From assembly GCA_001414485.1 (NCBI GenBank), contig LLEY01000023.1:1-64000 (forward strand): a DNA stretch of 64,000 nucleotides, in the 5' to 3' direction. The DNA comes from Calycina herbarum. Lineage: Eukaryota; Ascomycota; Leotiomycetes; Helotiales; Pezizellaceae. The position numbers and the translations under genes are program-made. Under the pieces are notes generated by a model. It did not search any database. It was not told the origin of the DNA and was given only the letters and a program-made list of their open reading frames with translations. Below, one piece after another: positions 1-11,352 of the stretch (positions are counted from its first letter, which is position 1; every line of letters starts with the position of its first letter).

Positions 1-275
1 ATAATAATAAAGGGAGCTAGTATATACTTCTTATCTACTAAGATAGTCTCTATTATAGTTACTAACTTCCGATTCTTAAGGCTCGTTATATACATCTCTC
101 TAACTTATAAAGGTATAATAACCTACTCACTTCCTACGTAGCCTACTCGCGCGTCTAACTCGTCTATGTTAAGAATATACTTAGGCTTCCGGATCTTATA
201 CTTTATAAGCTCTTCTTAGTACTCTACGAACCACTTCTTTACCTCCTCCTTAGTATACGACTCGAGTCTCTTATA

Positions 276-1383
276 ACGTGTTTTACAAGCGAGCTAGCTA
301 TATAAGCGAGCTAGCTACTTTTCCGAATAACTTATTTTAAATACAAATTACTTAACACTAGAACAAGCTATTATATTATATAAGATACTATAAGATTATT
401 TAGAGTCGTTACTATCTTTAGTATCTACTATTTCTACTTAATAAGTACGAGAATTGTGTCTAATTTTGCTATAACGCCTATAATACCTCTTTGCCTAAAC
501 CTTCTTTTTTATCTCTCTACTACCCTCTTAATTGCTATTTTCTATAGAAGTAATTAAACTAATTACCTCCTCTACTATTAATATCTCTTAACTCTGAATA
601 TATTTCCTTTTACGACTCTTATGCTTAGTTACCTTACGAAGATCTGTGATTTCTTTCTATATTAACACTATTACCTAACCTATTGTATTAACTCCTTAAA
701 TAACTATAACCTATTCGCGATTGCTTAGCTGAACTTTTTTACGTCTCCTGCGTATCTCTAAACTTGTAATAACAAGCTAAGATAATATAGCACCTATTAT
801 AAAACCGGTCTTGTTGAAATTGTATATATCCTCGTTTATAATACTATGTTTGTCCTTAAATAACTATACAAGTGTAAACCATAGGCTAATAATCCGTAGA
901 TCTTTAGTCAAAGCTTGCTAATGATTATAAGAACGACTCTATCGAGTTTTTAGCTTAGGTATACGCCGAATAAAGTTGTCTAGCCAGTTCCTGCCTATAG
1001 GCTGCCTGTCGCGCTCCTTTAGTAAGTTGTTAGCTATATCTCGTACTATATCCTTTATAGGCGAAAACCCTCTCGAATCCTGCTTTAATATATACCTAAT
1101 TATCGCCTCCTTCTCTAGCTTCGTAAGTTTCTTCGAATTAGGCTCGCAATCGCGTCTTAGTTAGATTCTAGCACGTTAGCTTGAAATAGTAGATCGAGGG
1201 GTATCATAGGCCTTTGTAGCGCTTTGTTAGGTAATTGACGCGTCGTTTTCGAGTGCTTAGATAGCTAAGTTGATCTTGTTTTCGTTAGGAGACATTTAGG
1301 CGTTGTTTAGTAGAGATAATATAACTAGAAGTTGATGATTGTTGTAAAGTTTGAAAAGTGGCTAGCTCGCTTGTGAAACACGT
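276..1383 (-). mobile_element. T1: 1,108-bp internally deleted pogo-like transposon inserted in T0
   Basis: The ends are ACGTGTTTTACAAGCGAGC at 276 and its inverse ending in AAACACGT at 1383, flanked by TA (274-275 and 1384-1385), the Tc1/mariner target duplication. The left end carries two copies of a 17-bp unit (AAGCGAGCTAGCTATAT type) and the right end only one. Full-length relatives in this window are 1.84-1.86 kb, so about 0.75 kb is missing internally. The insertion splits the T0 transposase frame. Confidence 0.85.
396..1295 (-). pseudogene. T1 transposase with the catalytic core deleted
   Basis: The frame runs from ATG at 1295 to TAA at 396-398 (299 codons), with several RIP-type TAG/TAA stops. 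It begins MSPNENKINLAI, continues through a CENP-B-type DNA-binding segment (PIGRNWLDNFIRRIPKLKTR) and reaches the first catalytic motif, YNFNKTGFIIG (family YNxDExGFxxG, with Asp changed to Asn). Soon after this it jumps to the C-terminal Lys/Arg-rich tail. The segment that should carry the second and third catalytic acids is absent but the frame is kept. It is therefore a non-autonomous deletion derivative. Full-length relatives encode about 550 residues. Confidence 0.8.
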
Positions 1384-2084
1384 TATACGATAGGTTTCGT
1401 TTTAATTATATAGAGGTCGCGGTTCTGCTTTAGCTACTTTGTAAACCAGCTCTACGATAGAGGCTCTTACAAAGGACTTTGAGCCTTTTTTAGGTGACTA
1501 ATCATAGCGAAGACTATCTTGTAAGTAGCTCTAAGTCCTTGTTCCTACTACTTGTAATAGTACTAACGTATAGCTTCTTCCTAGGCCTTACTTAACACCT
1601 TGTTGTTGCCGCTATAAGTATTATATCCGCTATTCTTATTACGAGCCTTCTTCTTCTCCTGGTCTAGTGTACTCTAAATAGACTCCTCGTTTACCCGATA
1701 TATCCTTGCAACTATATAAGGAGACTCTTCCTTGCCCTCACTTCTTGCTTACTTAATCGCCTTATATAAGTCCTCTAAGTACTCCTCTCTCGTCTACGTA
1801 TTAGTAGAGAGTGATTCGGACGGTAGCGGTAGAGGCGATAAGCGTATATCTTCTACTAGAATAGTGTTAAAAGGTGGAATAAAGCCTTGGGATCTTATAT
1901 TACGTTGTATACTAAGGGGGGCGATATTATAGTTGCTAGTAACAGTTATAATAGGGTATTTAAGATGGTTTGTGTATGTATTTTTAGGTAGTGCGCTAAT
2001 CTACGAGTTCCTGCACTTGCTTCCGACCTGTACTTGCTTCCGCCGACTCCAAGCGAAAGCGTAGGAGAAGGGGAACCGGCTATT

Positions 2085-4545
2085 AGCTTATAAGTAGATA
2101 TTAAGAAATACGAATTTAACGTCGAGAAAATAAAATACCTTAGCTTTATTATTAAGACTAATAGTATTAAAGTAGATCTAGAAAAAGTTATAGTAGTCTA
2201 GAATTAGTAAGTACTAGATATAGTAAAAGACGTCTAGAGCTTCCTAGGCTTTTATAACTTCTACTAGAGGTTTATACGAAATTATAGAATTATTATAAAA
2301 CCACTTATATATCTTATAAAGGACAACGTACTCTTTAACTTAGATAAAAGCTGCTAAGACGCTTTTAAGAAGCTAAAAGAATATCTTACAACGATACTAG
2401 TTCTTTACTACTACTCTCTAAAGCTTCTTATAATAATTAAGACAGACGCCTTAGATAGAATAATTACTAGAATACTATAATAATAGTAAGTAGACGGTAA
2501 ATAGTACCTAGTAGCTTACTTTAGTAAGGTTATATTCTTAGCTAAGTATAATTATAAGATTTATAATAAAGAGATACTTATAATCGTATACTCGCTTATA
2601 GAATAGAGACTGGAATTACAAAGTATATACGAGAAAGTTTGTATTTATACTAACTATAAAGTACTTAAGTACTTTATAATAATAAAGCAGCTTACTATAT
2701 ATTAAGCTAGATAGGCTAAGACTTTAGCTGAATACTACTTTATAATAATATACTATTCTATAAAAGAGAATAGAAAGATAGACGCTTTAATACGAAAAAC
2801 AGATAAGTTATAGACTTAGAAGAAGTTAAAAGAATAATACTAGACCTATACGCTCTTAATAAAAGAATAAGTTGATATCGAAGTACTTAAAGATCTCAGG
2901 GTCGAAATAAGCTCTATTACGTTAGCTCTAGTCGACGACGATTACTTCTAGAAGTCTCTTATACTCTCTAAACGAATCTGTAAAGTAAATAAGAATACTA
3001 AGACACTTTAAGCTTTACGATTATAAGCTAAGAACGACGAAGACTCTCTGTACGTCTTAGAGAAAGACCTACTACTTTATTAAAACTACTTAATAGTACT
3101 AGATATTAATACTTTATAGATAGACCTAATCTATAAAGTATATAACTAAGTACTACTAGCTTACCTTAGATAAGATAAGACCTACTAGATCCTTTGCTTA
3201 AGATATATCTAGCGAAATATAAAGTCTAATATTACGTAATATATATATAACTATTACGAATGTCGAAGAGTAGATATACTAAGAGATAAGACCTCTAGTT
3301 ATCTATACCTACTTCTAGTCTTATTATATATATAGTAATACGTAGCGATAGACTTTAAATCCTTCCTAGCTAACAAGTACGGCTTTAATAACGTATTCGT
3401 AGTTATTAACTAATTATCTAAATAATCTATCTCTATTCTATACTAAAAAGAAGTAATAGCTAAGTAGATAGCTAGGTTATACTTATAGTATATATTACGA
3501 TATTATAGAATCCTAGAGAGTATTATTTCTAATAGAGGCTCTTAGTTTATCTCTACCTTCTAGCGAGAATTTATACGAATCCTTAGCGTCTAGCTTCGAC
3601 TTTCAACTGTAAATTATACCTAGATAGACGGATAAACTGAAATTATAAACTAGTACCTAGATTAGTACTTAAGGCTATATATAAATTACTACTAGAATAA
3701 TTAGTTAGAGCTACTTCTAATAATAGACTACGCTTAGCTTATACTACCTTATAGTACTATTAGAATATCCTCGTTCGAATTATAAAAGAGCTACTTACTA
3801 AGAACGTCTTTTAACTAGAATACGTCTAAACCCTCGACTATATAAGAGAGGCTATTATAAGAAGAAGCTATAACAGTTATAAAGACTCTTTAAGAAGTAC
3901 TAGACGTCGGCTAGGCGAATATAGTAAAAGCTTAAGAAAAGAAAGAATAGAACGTAAATAGACATAGACGAGAAGTAGACTTTAGAGTCGGTAATATAGT
4001 TTTTATTACTATAAAGGACTAGAATACGTAAAGACATAGCTAGAAACTAGACTACTAGATAGCTAGACCTTTTAAGATTCTTAAGAAAGTTAGCTCTGCT
4101 TTTAGACTCTAGTTACTATCCTCTATTAGAGTTTATCCTATCTTCGTACTAGAGAAGTTACGTAAAGCTTTAGACGATCCTTTGTCTAGATAAGTAAGTA
4201 TACTACCTCTACTAATTATCGTTGATAAAGAAGAAGAATAGAAGGTTAAGAAAGTACTTATAAGTAAGATATAATAGAAGTCTCTTTACTACCGATTAAA
4301 GTAGAAGAGCTATAACGAGGACCTTAACTAGCACCTAGCTCGCTACGTAGCCTACTCGCTATATATGTTAAAGGAATTCTATTTAGCGAATCTAACAGCT
4401 GACGAGCCTCTAAAGGCTCTTCCTTTGTAGCTAGAGACGTACGAGGTAGGAAGAGACAATTACAGCGAATTAGAGAGTAACGACTCTATAGCTACGGAAA
4501 ATAAAGCGGCTTAGTTAGAGAGAGCCCGGTTGAAGGAGAGAGTAG
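2085..4545 (+). pseudogene. Ty3/gypsy pol remnant (RT C-terminal part, RNase H, integrase)
   Basis: A plus-strand frame with many TAG/TAA stops. From about 2130 it reads EKIKYLSFII, the KxxFLG-type region at the end of gypsy reverse transcriptase, then SFLGFYNFYxRFIRNY near 2240, RNase H motifs (KTDALD, VAYFSK, YNKEILIIV; 2440-2600) and integrase core motifs (VAIDFKSFLANKYG near 3345, ESIISNRGSxF near 3515, then YALLILPYSTIRISSFE-like near 3740). A basic and acidic C-terminus follows to about 4540. Gag, protease and the RT active site are missing upstream, where T0 ends, so the element is 5'-truncated. The stops occupy former Trp and Gln codons. Confidence 0.8.
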
Positions 4546-4738
4546 TATAACAGTCCCAGTCACATACGACTGGATCACGTGCCGAGGTTCTACTAAAGTC
4601 TCGCTTAGTATATATAAATAGAGACAGAGCGTACTAACTCTCCTCTTCTCTCTTTAGTTTAGTTTTCTTCGAATATAAGTACTATTCTATAAGTATCTCT
4701 TTTAGTATATTTATAGAGAGCTGTTATAGTAGTCTAGA
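4546..4738 (+). repeat. Probable LTR of the gypsy remnant
   Basis: A purine-rich run (GAAGGAGAGAG, about 4531-4541) directly precedes TATAACAGTCCCAGTC. RIP reversal of the second base gives the usual TGTAACA start, and the stretch ends with the inverse, TGTTATA, at 4732-4738. This gives a 193-bp LTR. A promoter-like TATATAAATA lies near 4609. No second LTR copy is in the window, so the boundaries are inferred from these ends only. Confidence 0.5.
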
Positions 4739-5009
4739 TAAACTTTAAGAAATATTAGTTAAATAATCTTCTAAGTAATCTAAGAAGAGATACTTTTTAA
4801 ATATATAATATAGTAATTAAAAGTTAATTAACTTAGTAAAACTTATCGAATATTACTATTAGTAATTACTAAAAACTAGATAGTGATTTTTTAAGTATAA
4901 TTTATCTTCTAATAAATAATTATTTATACTAAGTAATACGTAGGTAATTAATAAAAATATAAGAATACTATAAAAACTATACTATTCTAGTCTCTTAAAT
5001 TTATATCTA
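4739..5009. other. AT-rich spacer, no gene seen
   Basis: Very AT-rich, CpA-poor sequence between the LTR and T4. No frame with recognisable motifs was found on either strand. It is probably RIP-degraded repeat DNA of unknown origin. Confidence 0.6.
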
Positions 5010-6853
5010 ACGTGATCTATTACTAAGCTACGTACTTTTACTAAATTTACTACTCTACTACTTTAATACACGTTTTCTTCTTCTATAATATAAGTCTAAA
5101 CTTAAGAAGTACGAATTATATTAGCTATTAAAGCTATTCGAATATCTAAATAAAAATTAAGCTATAGAAATACTATAAAAATCTATAAAGTTTCTAAATC
5201 TACTCTTTGTCTTAGAATAAACAGCTAATCTTCTCGTAGTAATACTAAACCTAATTGTTTAAAGCTAATAAAATTAGAAGAGGAAATAATTATTTAATAT
5301 ATATTTAATCGAGATTCTAGAGAGTTTTTACCTTAGCTAGCTAATATAGAAGATATAGCGAATTACCTTCTCAAGGCGTATAGAGTAAAACGCGTTAGAA
5401 AGCACTAGGTAGAACGATTCGTAGTTTAATAACTAGAGCTAAAGACGTGTTTTAATCGCGTTTACGACTTTTAAAGAGTCTTATATAAAGATCCTAAGTT
5501 AATTAGCGCGTGGTTTCGACTAGTAGAGAATATATAGACGAAATATAGTATAGTAGATAGCGATTTCTATAACTTTAATAAGACCGGCTTTATAATAGAT
5601 TAAATCTATTCTAGAATAGTTATTACTTATACTAATCAACGTAGTAAGAGTAAGATAGTTTAACTAAGTAATCGAGAATAGACGATAGTAATTATTATAA
5701 TTAATAGTAAAAGTAGAAGTATCTCTCTATTTCTTATTATTTAAGACGCTAATTATCTTACGAATTAGTATTCTAAAACTAGCCTCTCTTATAATTAGGT
5801 TATTAAACCTATAAATAATAGTTAGATAAATAATAAGATAGATCTAGAATAGTTAAAATACTTTAATAAATATACTACTACTTAAGCTAAGAGTCTATAT
5901 TATATATCAGTTTTAGATAGATATAAGAGTTATAAATTAGTAGAATTTTAAGAATACTATAAGTCTTATAATATTATAACTCTTAGATTACCTCTATATT
6001 CTTCTTATCTAACCTAGCTACTTAATATCGAGTGTTTTACTATTCTTAAGTAGAAGTACAGTTAAGAAATCGAAGGGTTTATAAAAGTATATATTAATTA
6101 TATTACTAAGGTCGAGTTTCTTATAGCTTTTAAATAAGTGTATATTAAGTTAATTACTTCTATAAACGGTTAGGCTAGATTCCGTAGAGCTAGATTAATA
6201 ACTTTTAACTCTTAAGTAGTTATATCGAAGTTAGATATAAGGTTATAAACTCTAACGTCTACTAGCCTCTCTTCTGTCGAGGTAGACTCTTAGGTTTCGT
6301 AGACCTCTTATAACTTAATAGAAGCTCTTTCGTAAACGACTTTAGTTAGAGATCGTATTACCTATTATTAAGAAAGCTCGTCTACTCCTCTTTTTTAAAC
6401 TATCGCTTTATTAGCTAAAGATATAGAGCGTTTAGCTTATGAATTAACTCTTGTTAATACTAAGCTACGTATACTTCGAGTAGTAAATAAGACACTTTCT
6501 AAGCGTCGTAGAGCTAAAAAGAATCGTATCTATTAAGAAGATATACTTACTATAGAGGATATATACTATATTATAGCTTAAGATAAAGTAAATAAGCAAA
6601 TACGACGTAATAAGCGCTTTAGAAGAGTAAATCGTAAGAAAGAGATTTCAACTACGCGACGTTATAGTACTTATAGAAAGACTAGTTATAATATACGAAC
6701 TTATTAAGAACTTATAGATATATCTAGCTTATTAGAATCCGAAGAGTAATAAGTTTTATCTATTATTATAGTTAATTTATTATATTTTAAAGTAGTAGAA
6801 GTCGGTAAAAGTACGTAGCTCGGTGATATACGTAGCTCGGTAATAGATTACGT
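5010..6853 (+). mobile_element. T4: full-length pogo-like transposon (1,844 bp)
   Basis: The ends are ACGTGATCTATTACTAAGC at 5010 and the inverse TAATAGATTACGT ending at 6853, flanked by TA (5008-5009 and 6854-6855). The left end has one 17-bp unit, while the right end, read inward, has two (ATTACCGAGCTACGTAT then ATCACCGAGCTACGTAC). The inner border of the ends reads ACTTTTAC. Length and TA duplication fit Fot1/Flipper-type fungal elements. Confidence 0.85.
5088..6749 (+). pseudogene. T4 transposase (pogo/Fot1-like), RIP-inactivated
   Basis: One frame of 553 codons runs from a former start (now ATA at 5088) to TAA at 6747-6749, interrupted only by TAG/TAA. It contains a helix-turn-helix N-terminus, LANIEDIANYLLKAYR, AWFRLVENI, the first catalytic motif YNFNKTGFIID near 5570 (Asp to Asn), a second-Asp motif SVLDRYKSYKLVEF near 5910, and a Lys/Arg-rich C-terminus ending SSLLESEE. 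Residue order matches the T2 and T3 transposases throughout. Given the stops and the changed catalytic residue, it is inactive. Confidence 0.8.
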
Positions 6854-6855
6854 TA

Positions 6856-7620
6856 ATTATAATAAGTTATTATTAATTACTTACTCGTAGTATAAGTATT
6901 TTTCTATTCCTAGAGTATAGTTATAAAAGTAGGCTATTTTTTTAGATTATATATATAAACTATTATAATATAGAACTATAACGTCGTATTAGTAGACTTA
7001 TAGTATTTAGAGTCTTAAGTATAATACTCTTCTCTATCTACTATCGCTACTATAATAATAACTATCTACTTCTATAATTCTAGTATTAGTCTCTACGCTA
7101 ATACGTTCTTCGCTAACGTCTCTATAGAGTGCTACTAGTAGTAATTAATAAGGAATATAAATATTATAAAGCTACTTAGATTTAAAAAATAGTTTATACT
7201 AACTATCTAATATATAGCGTTCTTAGGAAATCACTAGTATACTATAGACGCTATATTAAAGCTTTACTAACAGCCTTTTTTATATCTTATATCTATAGCT
7301 ACGGTATAATATATTATATAGCTAATTCTACTAGCTTAAATACAACGCTTCAACTAGGCTAAAACTAGTAACGCTTAGAAGGATCTGTATAATACCTCTC
7401 TTCTAGTCGCTGATAGTTTATTAAAAGATTAGTTAGATAGTACTATACTCCGAGAAAAAATAATAAGTATATTAAGTATTATCTAGGTAACCTTCTAATT
7501 ATTAAGGTATTTACAAACTACTTAACTACTCGAGTAGTACTCGAGTAGTAATAAGTAGAGTAGAGTAGTAGTTACTACTCTACTCTACTCTACTTATTTA
7601 ATACGCTGCTAATTATTAAC
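6856..7620. other. AT-rich degraded sequence, no gene recognised
   Basis: Strongly AT-rich, CpA-poor sequence without a convincing frame on either strand. It may be the other half of whatever T4 inserted into. It ends in simple TACTC/GAGTA-type repeats. Confidence 0.5.
7527..7598. repeat. Palindromic GAGTA/TACTC hairpin repeat
   Basis: Two neighbouring inverted repeats: CTACTCGAGTAGTACTCGAG (about 7527-7548), then AATAAGTAGAGTAGAGTAG (7550-7568) facing CTACTCTACTCTACTTATT up to 7598. The right arm has one extra CTACT unit. It could fold into a long hairpin. It stands at the border between AT-rich repeats and the gene island. Confidence 0.7.
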
Positions 7621-7639
7621 TAAAGGTAGAGGATAAGAA

Positions 7640-8062
7640 TATCGAGTAAGCTATCGAAAATCGAGTAACTTAAACAGCACGTTTGAGAGCTAAAATGAGA
7701 CTTGTAAGTAAGCTATATAAAATATTAGTAGCTGAAAAGGGTTGTGAGTAAGCTATCAAGCTTCAGTCGCAAGTAAGCCAACAATTGACGAGTAAGCCAT
7801 CAAATTTCAATTACGAGTAAGCTACCAATTGATAAGTAGCCTACCAATTGACGAGTGACCTACCGATTATAGAGTAAGGCGAACGCGAACTCATCAGTGA
7901 GCCAGTAAACAGCAGCTTACTCGCTACTTTCTTTTTGGCCCCCAAATAACTACCCAGTAGGCAACCAAAAATCGAATAAGCTGTCACCCACATTTGGGGG
8001 CTAAAAAGATTGTCTCGAGCAAGCCCAACAATTGACCAGTAAGCCGGAAGGAAGGGGAAAAA
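7640..8062 (+). repeat. Left cluster of degenerate AGTAAGCYRTCAA repeats
   Basis: About a dozen irregularly spaced copies (mostly every 20-40 bp) of a motif close to GAGTAAGCYATCAA. Examples are GAGTAAGCTATC near 7644, GAGTAAGCTATCAAG near 7752, AGTAAGCCAACAATTGACG near 7780, GAGTAAGCCATCAAATT near 7800 and CAGTAAGCCGG near 8037. All are in the same orientation. A comparable cluster in the same orientation lies at 21165-21365, beyond the GH114 gene. Confidence 0.7.
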
Positions 8063-8321
8063 AGATTGGGGAAATTATTGTCGATTTGAGTTGTAAGGAA
8101 AAGCGGCTTTTTCTTTGTGTACACTTTCGATATTAACATATGACCATATATTCTAAGAAAAGGGGAATGGAAATATTGTCGCTTTCCTGATTGTCTAATT
8201 TGTCTTATAAACAATATCCTCAATTGTTCTATCTCAAGGGGACAAGCTATCTTGAATCGTCTTCCACCTGAACTATCATTCTCTCATAAAATTCCAACTT
8301 CCCAAATGAAACCCAATATCC

Positions 8322-10100
8322 TCACTCACTCTTCCCCACCCCATCCCCCCCAACAACCTCCTCCCTAACCAGTACTCTCGGCCCAACATACCCCTTCCCC
8401 CCAACAAACCACCACCCCCCACTAGCAAGCGTAACAGCTCCCGCAAGTAAAGACGCATAATTCATATTAACAGCATTAACTGGCATCTGATACGGGAAAC
8501 AGAAAATAACAACAAAGACAACAATGTAAGCACAGCTCACACCGTTTACCAGATATCCAACCGCGTTACTCATTTGAAAAGGGCCAGGAGTCATGTTGTT
8601 TCCAGTTGTACCCGGAATCTTTGAGAACCGTTTCGTAAGGATGAAGGGTAAGATGGCAGCGAGGTAAGACAGGGTAGATAAAACGACGAAAGAACCGACG
8701 AAGGCGTTGAAGGCTGTTGTTGACGCGACGTATATAGCGCCTAGGACTGTAGAGAAACATCCACAGAGAAGGGTTGCGTTGAACGGATTCTTGAACCTCG
8801 GCGAGATTTTCCCAAGGGTTGAGGAAAAGGGAATAGCGTCATCCCTAGCCAAAGTCCACACCCCCCTCCCAGCCGTAATAAAAGTCCCAATACAACAACA
8901 AGCAAGCGGCAAAAAGATCACAAAAAGCAGTCCCATAGTCCCAGCCGTAGACCCTGTAGCCTGGATATAAATCTGCATAAGCGGAAAATACGGAGATGAA
9001 AGAACGGCATCCAAATCAGTCGTCGCGTAGAAAATAGCAATCATATAGAAGAAAGCTGCGAAAAAGCCAATACTCATCTGAGCTGCCATAGCAAGCGGAA
9101 CATTCCTCTTCGGATTCGGGATTTCCTCCGCGAGATGGGCGCAGCAATCTGGGGTTCCGACTGAGTATGCGCCATTGAGCATGCCGGCTAGGAAAACGAA
9201 GCCGTTGTTCGTGTACCCCGTCTGGTTCATCCAGTCTTTCCAGACGAAGGAGGAGGTTGCGTATCCGGCGCCGGTTTGATGGGGCATGATTGCACATACG
9301 AGGATGGTTGAGAGGACGCCGCCGAGGATGAATACGATTCCCACATTACTGATCATAGGGAGTGCTCGGTTGGCGAAAAGTACCGTAAGACATGAGATCC
9401 ATGAGATGGTTAATTGACCGATAAATACGTGCCACCGTTCCGGGACGTACTCAGGTCGAGAAAGTCCGTACATTGCGATCACTATTTGGGAGCAGATGCT
9501 GGTTAATGAAGCTACTCAGTGTTAGCATTTAAAATTCAAGTGGTTTGGTTCTTGAAGAAGGGTGGATTGGGTTTACCAGTAGCAACAATCCAAGCGCATG
9601 CATTCCACCACCCAGCGAACCATCCTACAATACGTCCATACTTGGGACCAGGCGTTATTGAAGCCCAATGGAAAACACCAGCCGAACTAGGCATCGAAGA
9701 AGCAAGTTCCTAAAAGATCTATCAACATCACCTCATACGCCAATACCTGCAACCAAAAACTTACAGCAAGAGAAGCAGCAATCAACCAATAAAAAAGGGA
9801 CACAGCAATAAATTCATAAAGCACACCCGGAGGACCACCATTACTAAAACTCGTCAGTACATATCCAAAAATCACGGATTTCCAGACTTACTAGATAGCA
9901 ACGGCGATGGTACCGCCCAGTGCTGCCCAAGTATTTCCAGTCACAATTCCCACGGAGCAAATAGATAACAGAGAAAAATTCCGCTCTAATTCTTGAACGT
10001 GTCCGGTTTCGTTGATTTCAAGATATGGTGGGAGATTTGTTCCTGTCGACTGGATTCCATCTTTTTCCAAGTCCGTCTTTTGCGTCGATGTAGAGGCCAT
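8322..10100 (-). CDS. APC-superfamily permease, choline/GABA-permease type (4 exons, 537 aa)
   Basis: Exons 9892-10100, 9765-9843, 9577-9709 and 8322-9514 (all minus) join in frame across introns of 48, 55 and 62 nt with GT..AG ends. The result is 537 residues from MASTSTQKTDLEKDG to GVGKSE. Family landmarks are GIVTGNTWAALGGT in the first membrane helix, YNGGPPGVLYEF, a PSAGxxHW-like stretch, GWFAGWWNACAW, DCCAHLAEEIPNPKRNVP in the loop typical of fungal choline (Hnm1-like) and GABA (Uga4-like) permeases, and about 12 hydrophobic segments. It is predicted to sit in the plasma membrane and import a cationic amino compound by proton symport. The substrate cannot be read from sequence. The open frame shows no RIP stops, unlike its left neighbours. 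Confidence 0.88.
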
Positions 10101-11352
10101 ATTTGAAGATGGCGAAGTGGTGTATTGTTTGTGCTACTGAAGTAACACTTGTGACACTTCCAAAAAATCCCTATGTCAAACGAACGAAGGACCTCTCATT
10201 CCGAATTTCGGATGCGGCTTTCTCTCGATCGTGGCCAAAAAGCAGGTGGTTGGGTTGATCTGCAAGGCGGGGGAGATAATGAAGTGGGAGAAGGCCGTAA
10301 CGACGATGTCAACATCCAACAACGATAGGTTTTGCTAAGAACATATATTGATTGATTTACATAAAGAACTTGGGCAGAAATAGTACAAGTAAATTTGAAA
10401 AGCTTTTCAAAGTTCAGAAAGCGTGACAGGTGGAAACAGAAATTCAAGACATCGTGCCGATAAGAAATGCATGATAGGAGGGTTGTATCTTCTAAACCTT
10501 GAACTTACATGCAGAAGTGGTGCGTTTCAATGCTACTCAACTTGCGCGGACTTCCTGGTTGATCTGCTTGTAGACCAATAGAATTGTAAGATTGTTGGTA
10601 TTTTCAGTACTCGTTATGCGTTCGAAACTTCGAATGTTAGACTTGATTGGTTAAGAAAGAAGACGGCCATCTTTATCCTGCTCTGGGTGGCAGGAAAAAA
10701 AAGAAATATGAGCTGTCACTCACCTGTTGCAGAATGCACAAGCTAGGTACGGAGGTATGCACTGAATTGGCTAGTCTCCCCCAGGTCCAGTTCAGCCTAC
10801 AAGTAGATCCCAAAACAGTGCAGGAAACAAATATCTTCTTCCAAATGCATATATTCCCATTCCAAACTACTACATTAATGCTGCGAGCAAAGTGCAACCC
10901 CGTTGCAACTCAATATTACAATCCTTCTAAATGCGAGCTGTTTGAGAAGAGAAAAGCGTATATTCTCTTCTACTCGTCGAATGGATAATGGAGTTCAGGT
11001 CCTGTCGAAATCCGTCAAAAATTGCAATGCGCGCACCGTCCAGTAAATCGATTCAATCGCAAATCCCAACTCCTTCAAATAATCATGGCACGGTGCCGAC
11101 CACCAGGATTCGGGTTCTGCCCTTGTTCGAGACCTAGCGATGTTCTTGCGGAGACCTCTCTGGATCTACCCGCACATCTCTGGGTTTTCTGCGTCGTGAT
11201 ATTTCGTCTCTGGTGTTCGAGGCTGGTAATTATGCCCCTCTGCCACTCAAAAACTGCTGTGTCGAAGGATCGTCGTTGGGGACATTATTTCGTATTTGTT
11301 GTTGGTCAAATTCCATTTCGATGAAATTTTGCCATGTCGGCTGATGAGAGCT
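10101..11352. other. Intergenic region, no gene recognised
   Basis: 1.25 kb between the permease start and the acetyltransferase stop. Base composition is normal. Open frames exist on both strands (the longest is 113 codons at 10647-10988) but none has recognisable motifs or splice-supported extension. The part nearest 10101 should hold the permease promoter and 5' UTR. Confidence 0.5.

Larger units (their letters stand above)
1..1870 (-). pseudogene. T0 transposase remnant (DDE_1/CENP-B type), interrupted
   Basis: On the minus strand the 1-273 part reads with only two in-frame stops and contains KPKYILNIDELDARVGYVGS. This matches the region around the first catalytic Asp of Fot1/pogo transposases (family pattern N-I/M-DE-x-G-x-R-V-G), followed by the family-typical SLKNRKLVTIIETIS. 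The part right of T1 (1386-1870) gives LYIIKTKPI, the usual stretch just before that region. The protein is therefore of the CENP-B/pogo transposase type. The remaining stops are TAG and TAA, as expected from RIP. The C-terminal half lies outside the window. Confidence 0.6.
1..2050 (-). mobile_element. T0: decayed Tc1/mariner (pogo/Fot1-like) transposon, left end outside window
   Basis: The outer element on the left edge. Reading the minus strand from about 1870 to 1386 and then 273 to 1, across the inserted T1, gives one transposase-like frame, so T1 split it. The inner end lies outside the window, so no terminal inverted repeat can be confirmed. Near the presumed right end, positions 2010-2026 and 2027-2043 are a 17-bp tandem pair (CCTGCACTTGCTTCCGA and its near copy), the same unit length as in the other pogo-like elements here. 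The exact right boundary is not determined; a gypsy pol remnant begins at about 2085. Confidence 0.55.

Noticed and set aside
7640..8062. CRISPR-like array in the AGTAAGC cluster
   Set aside because: Spacing is irregular, copies are degenerate and the organism is a fungus; a CRISPR array is not plausible.
8707..8970. Plus-strand ORF of 87 codons
   Set aside because: Antisense to the last exon of the permease; no independent support.
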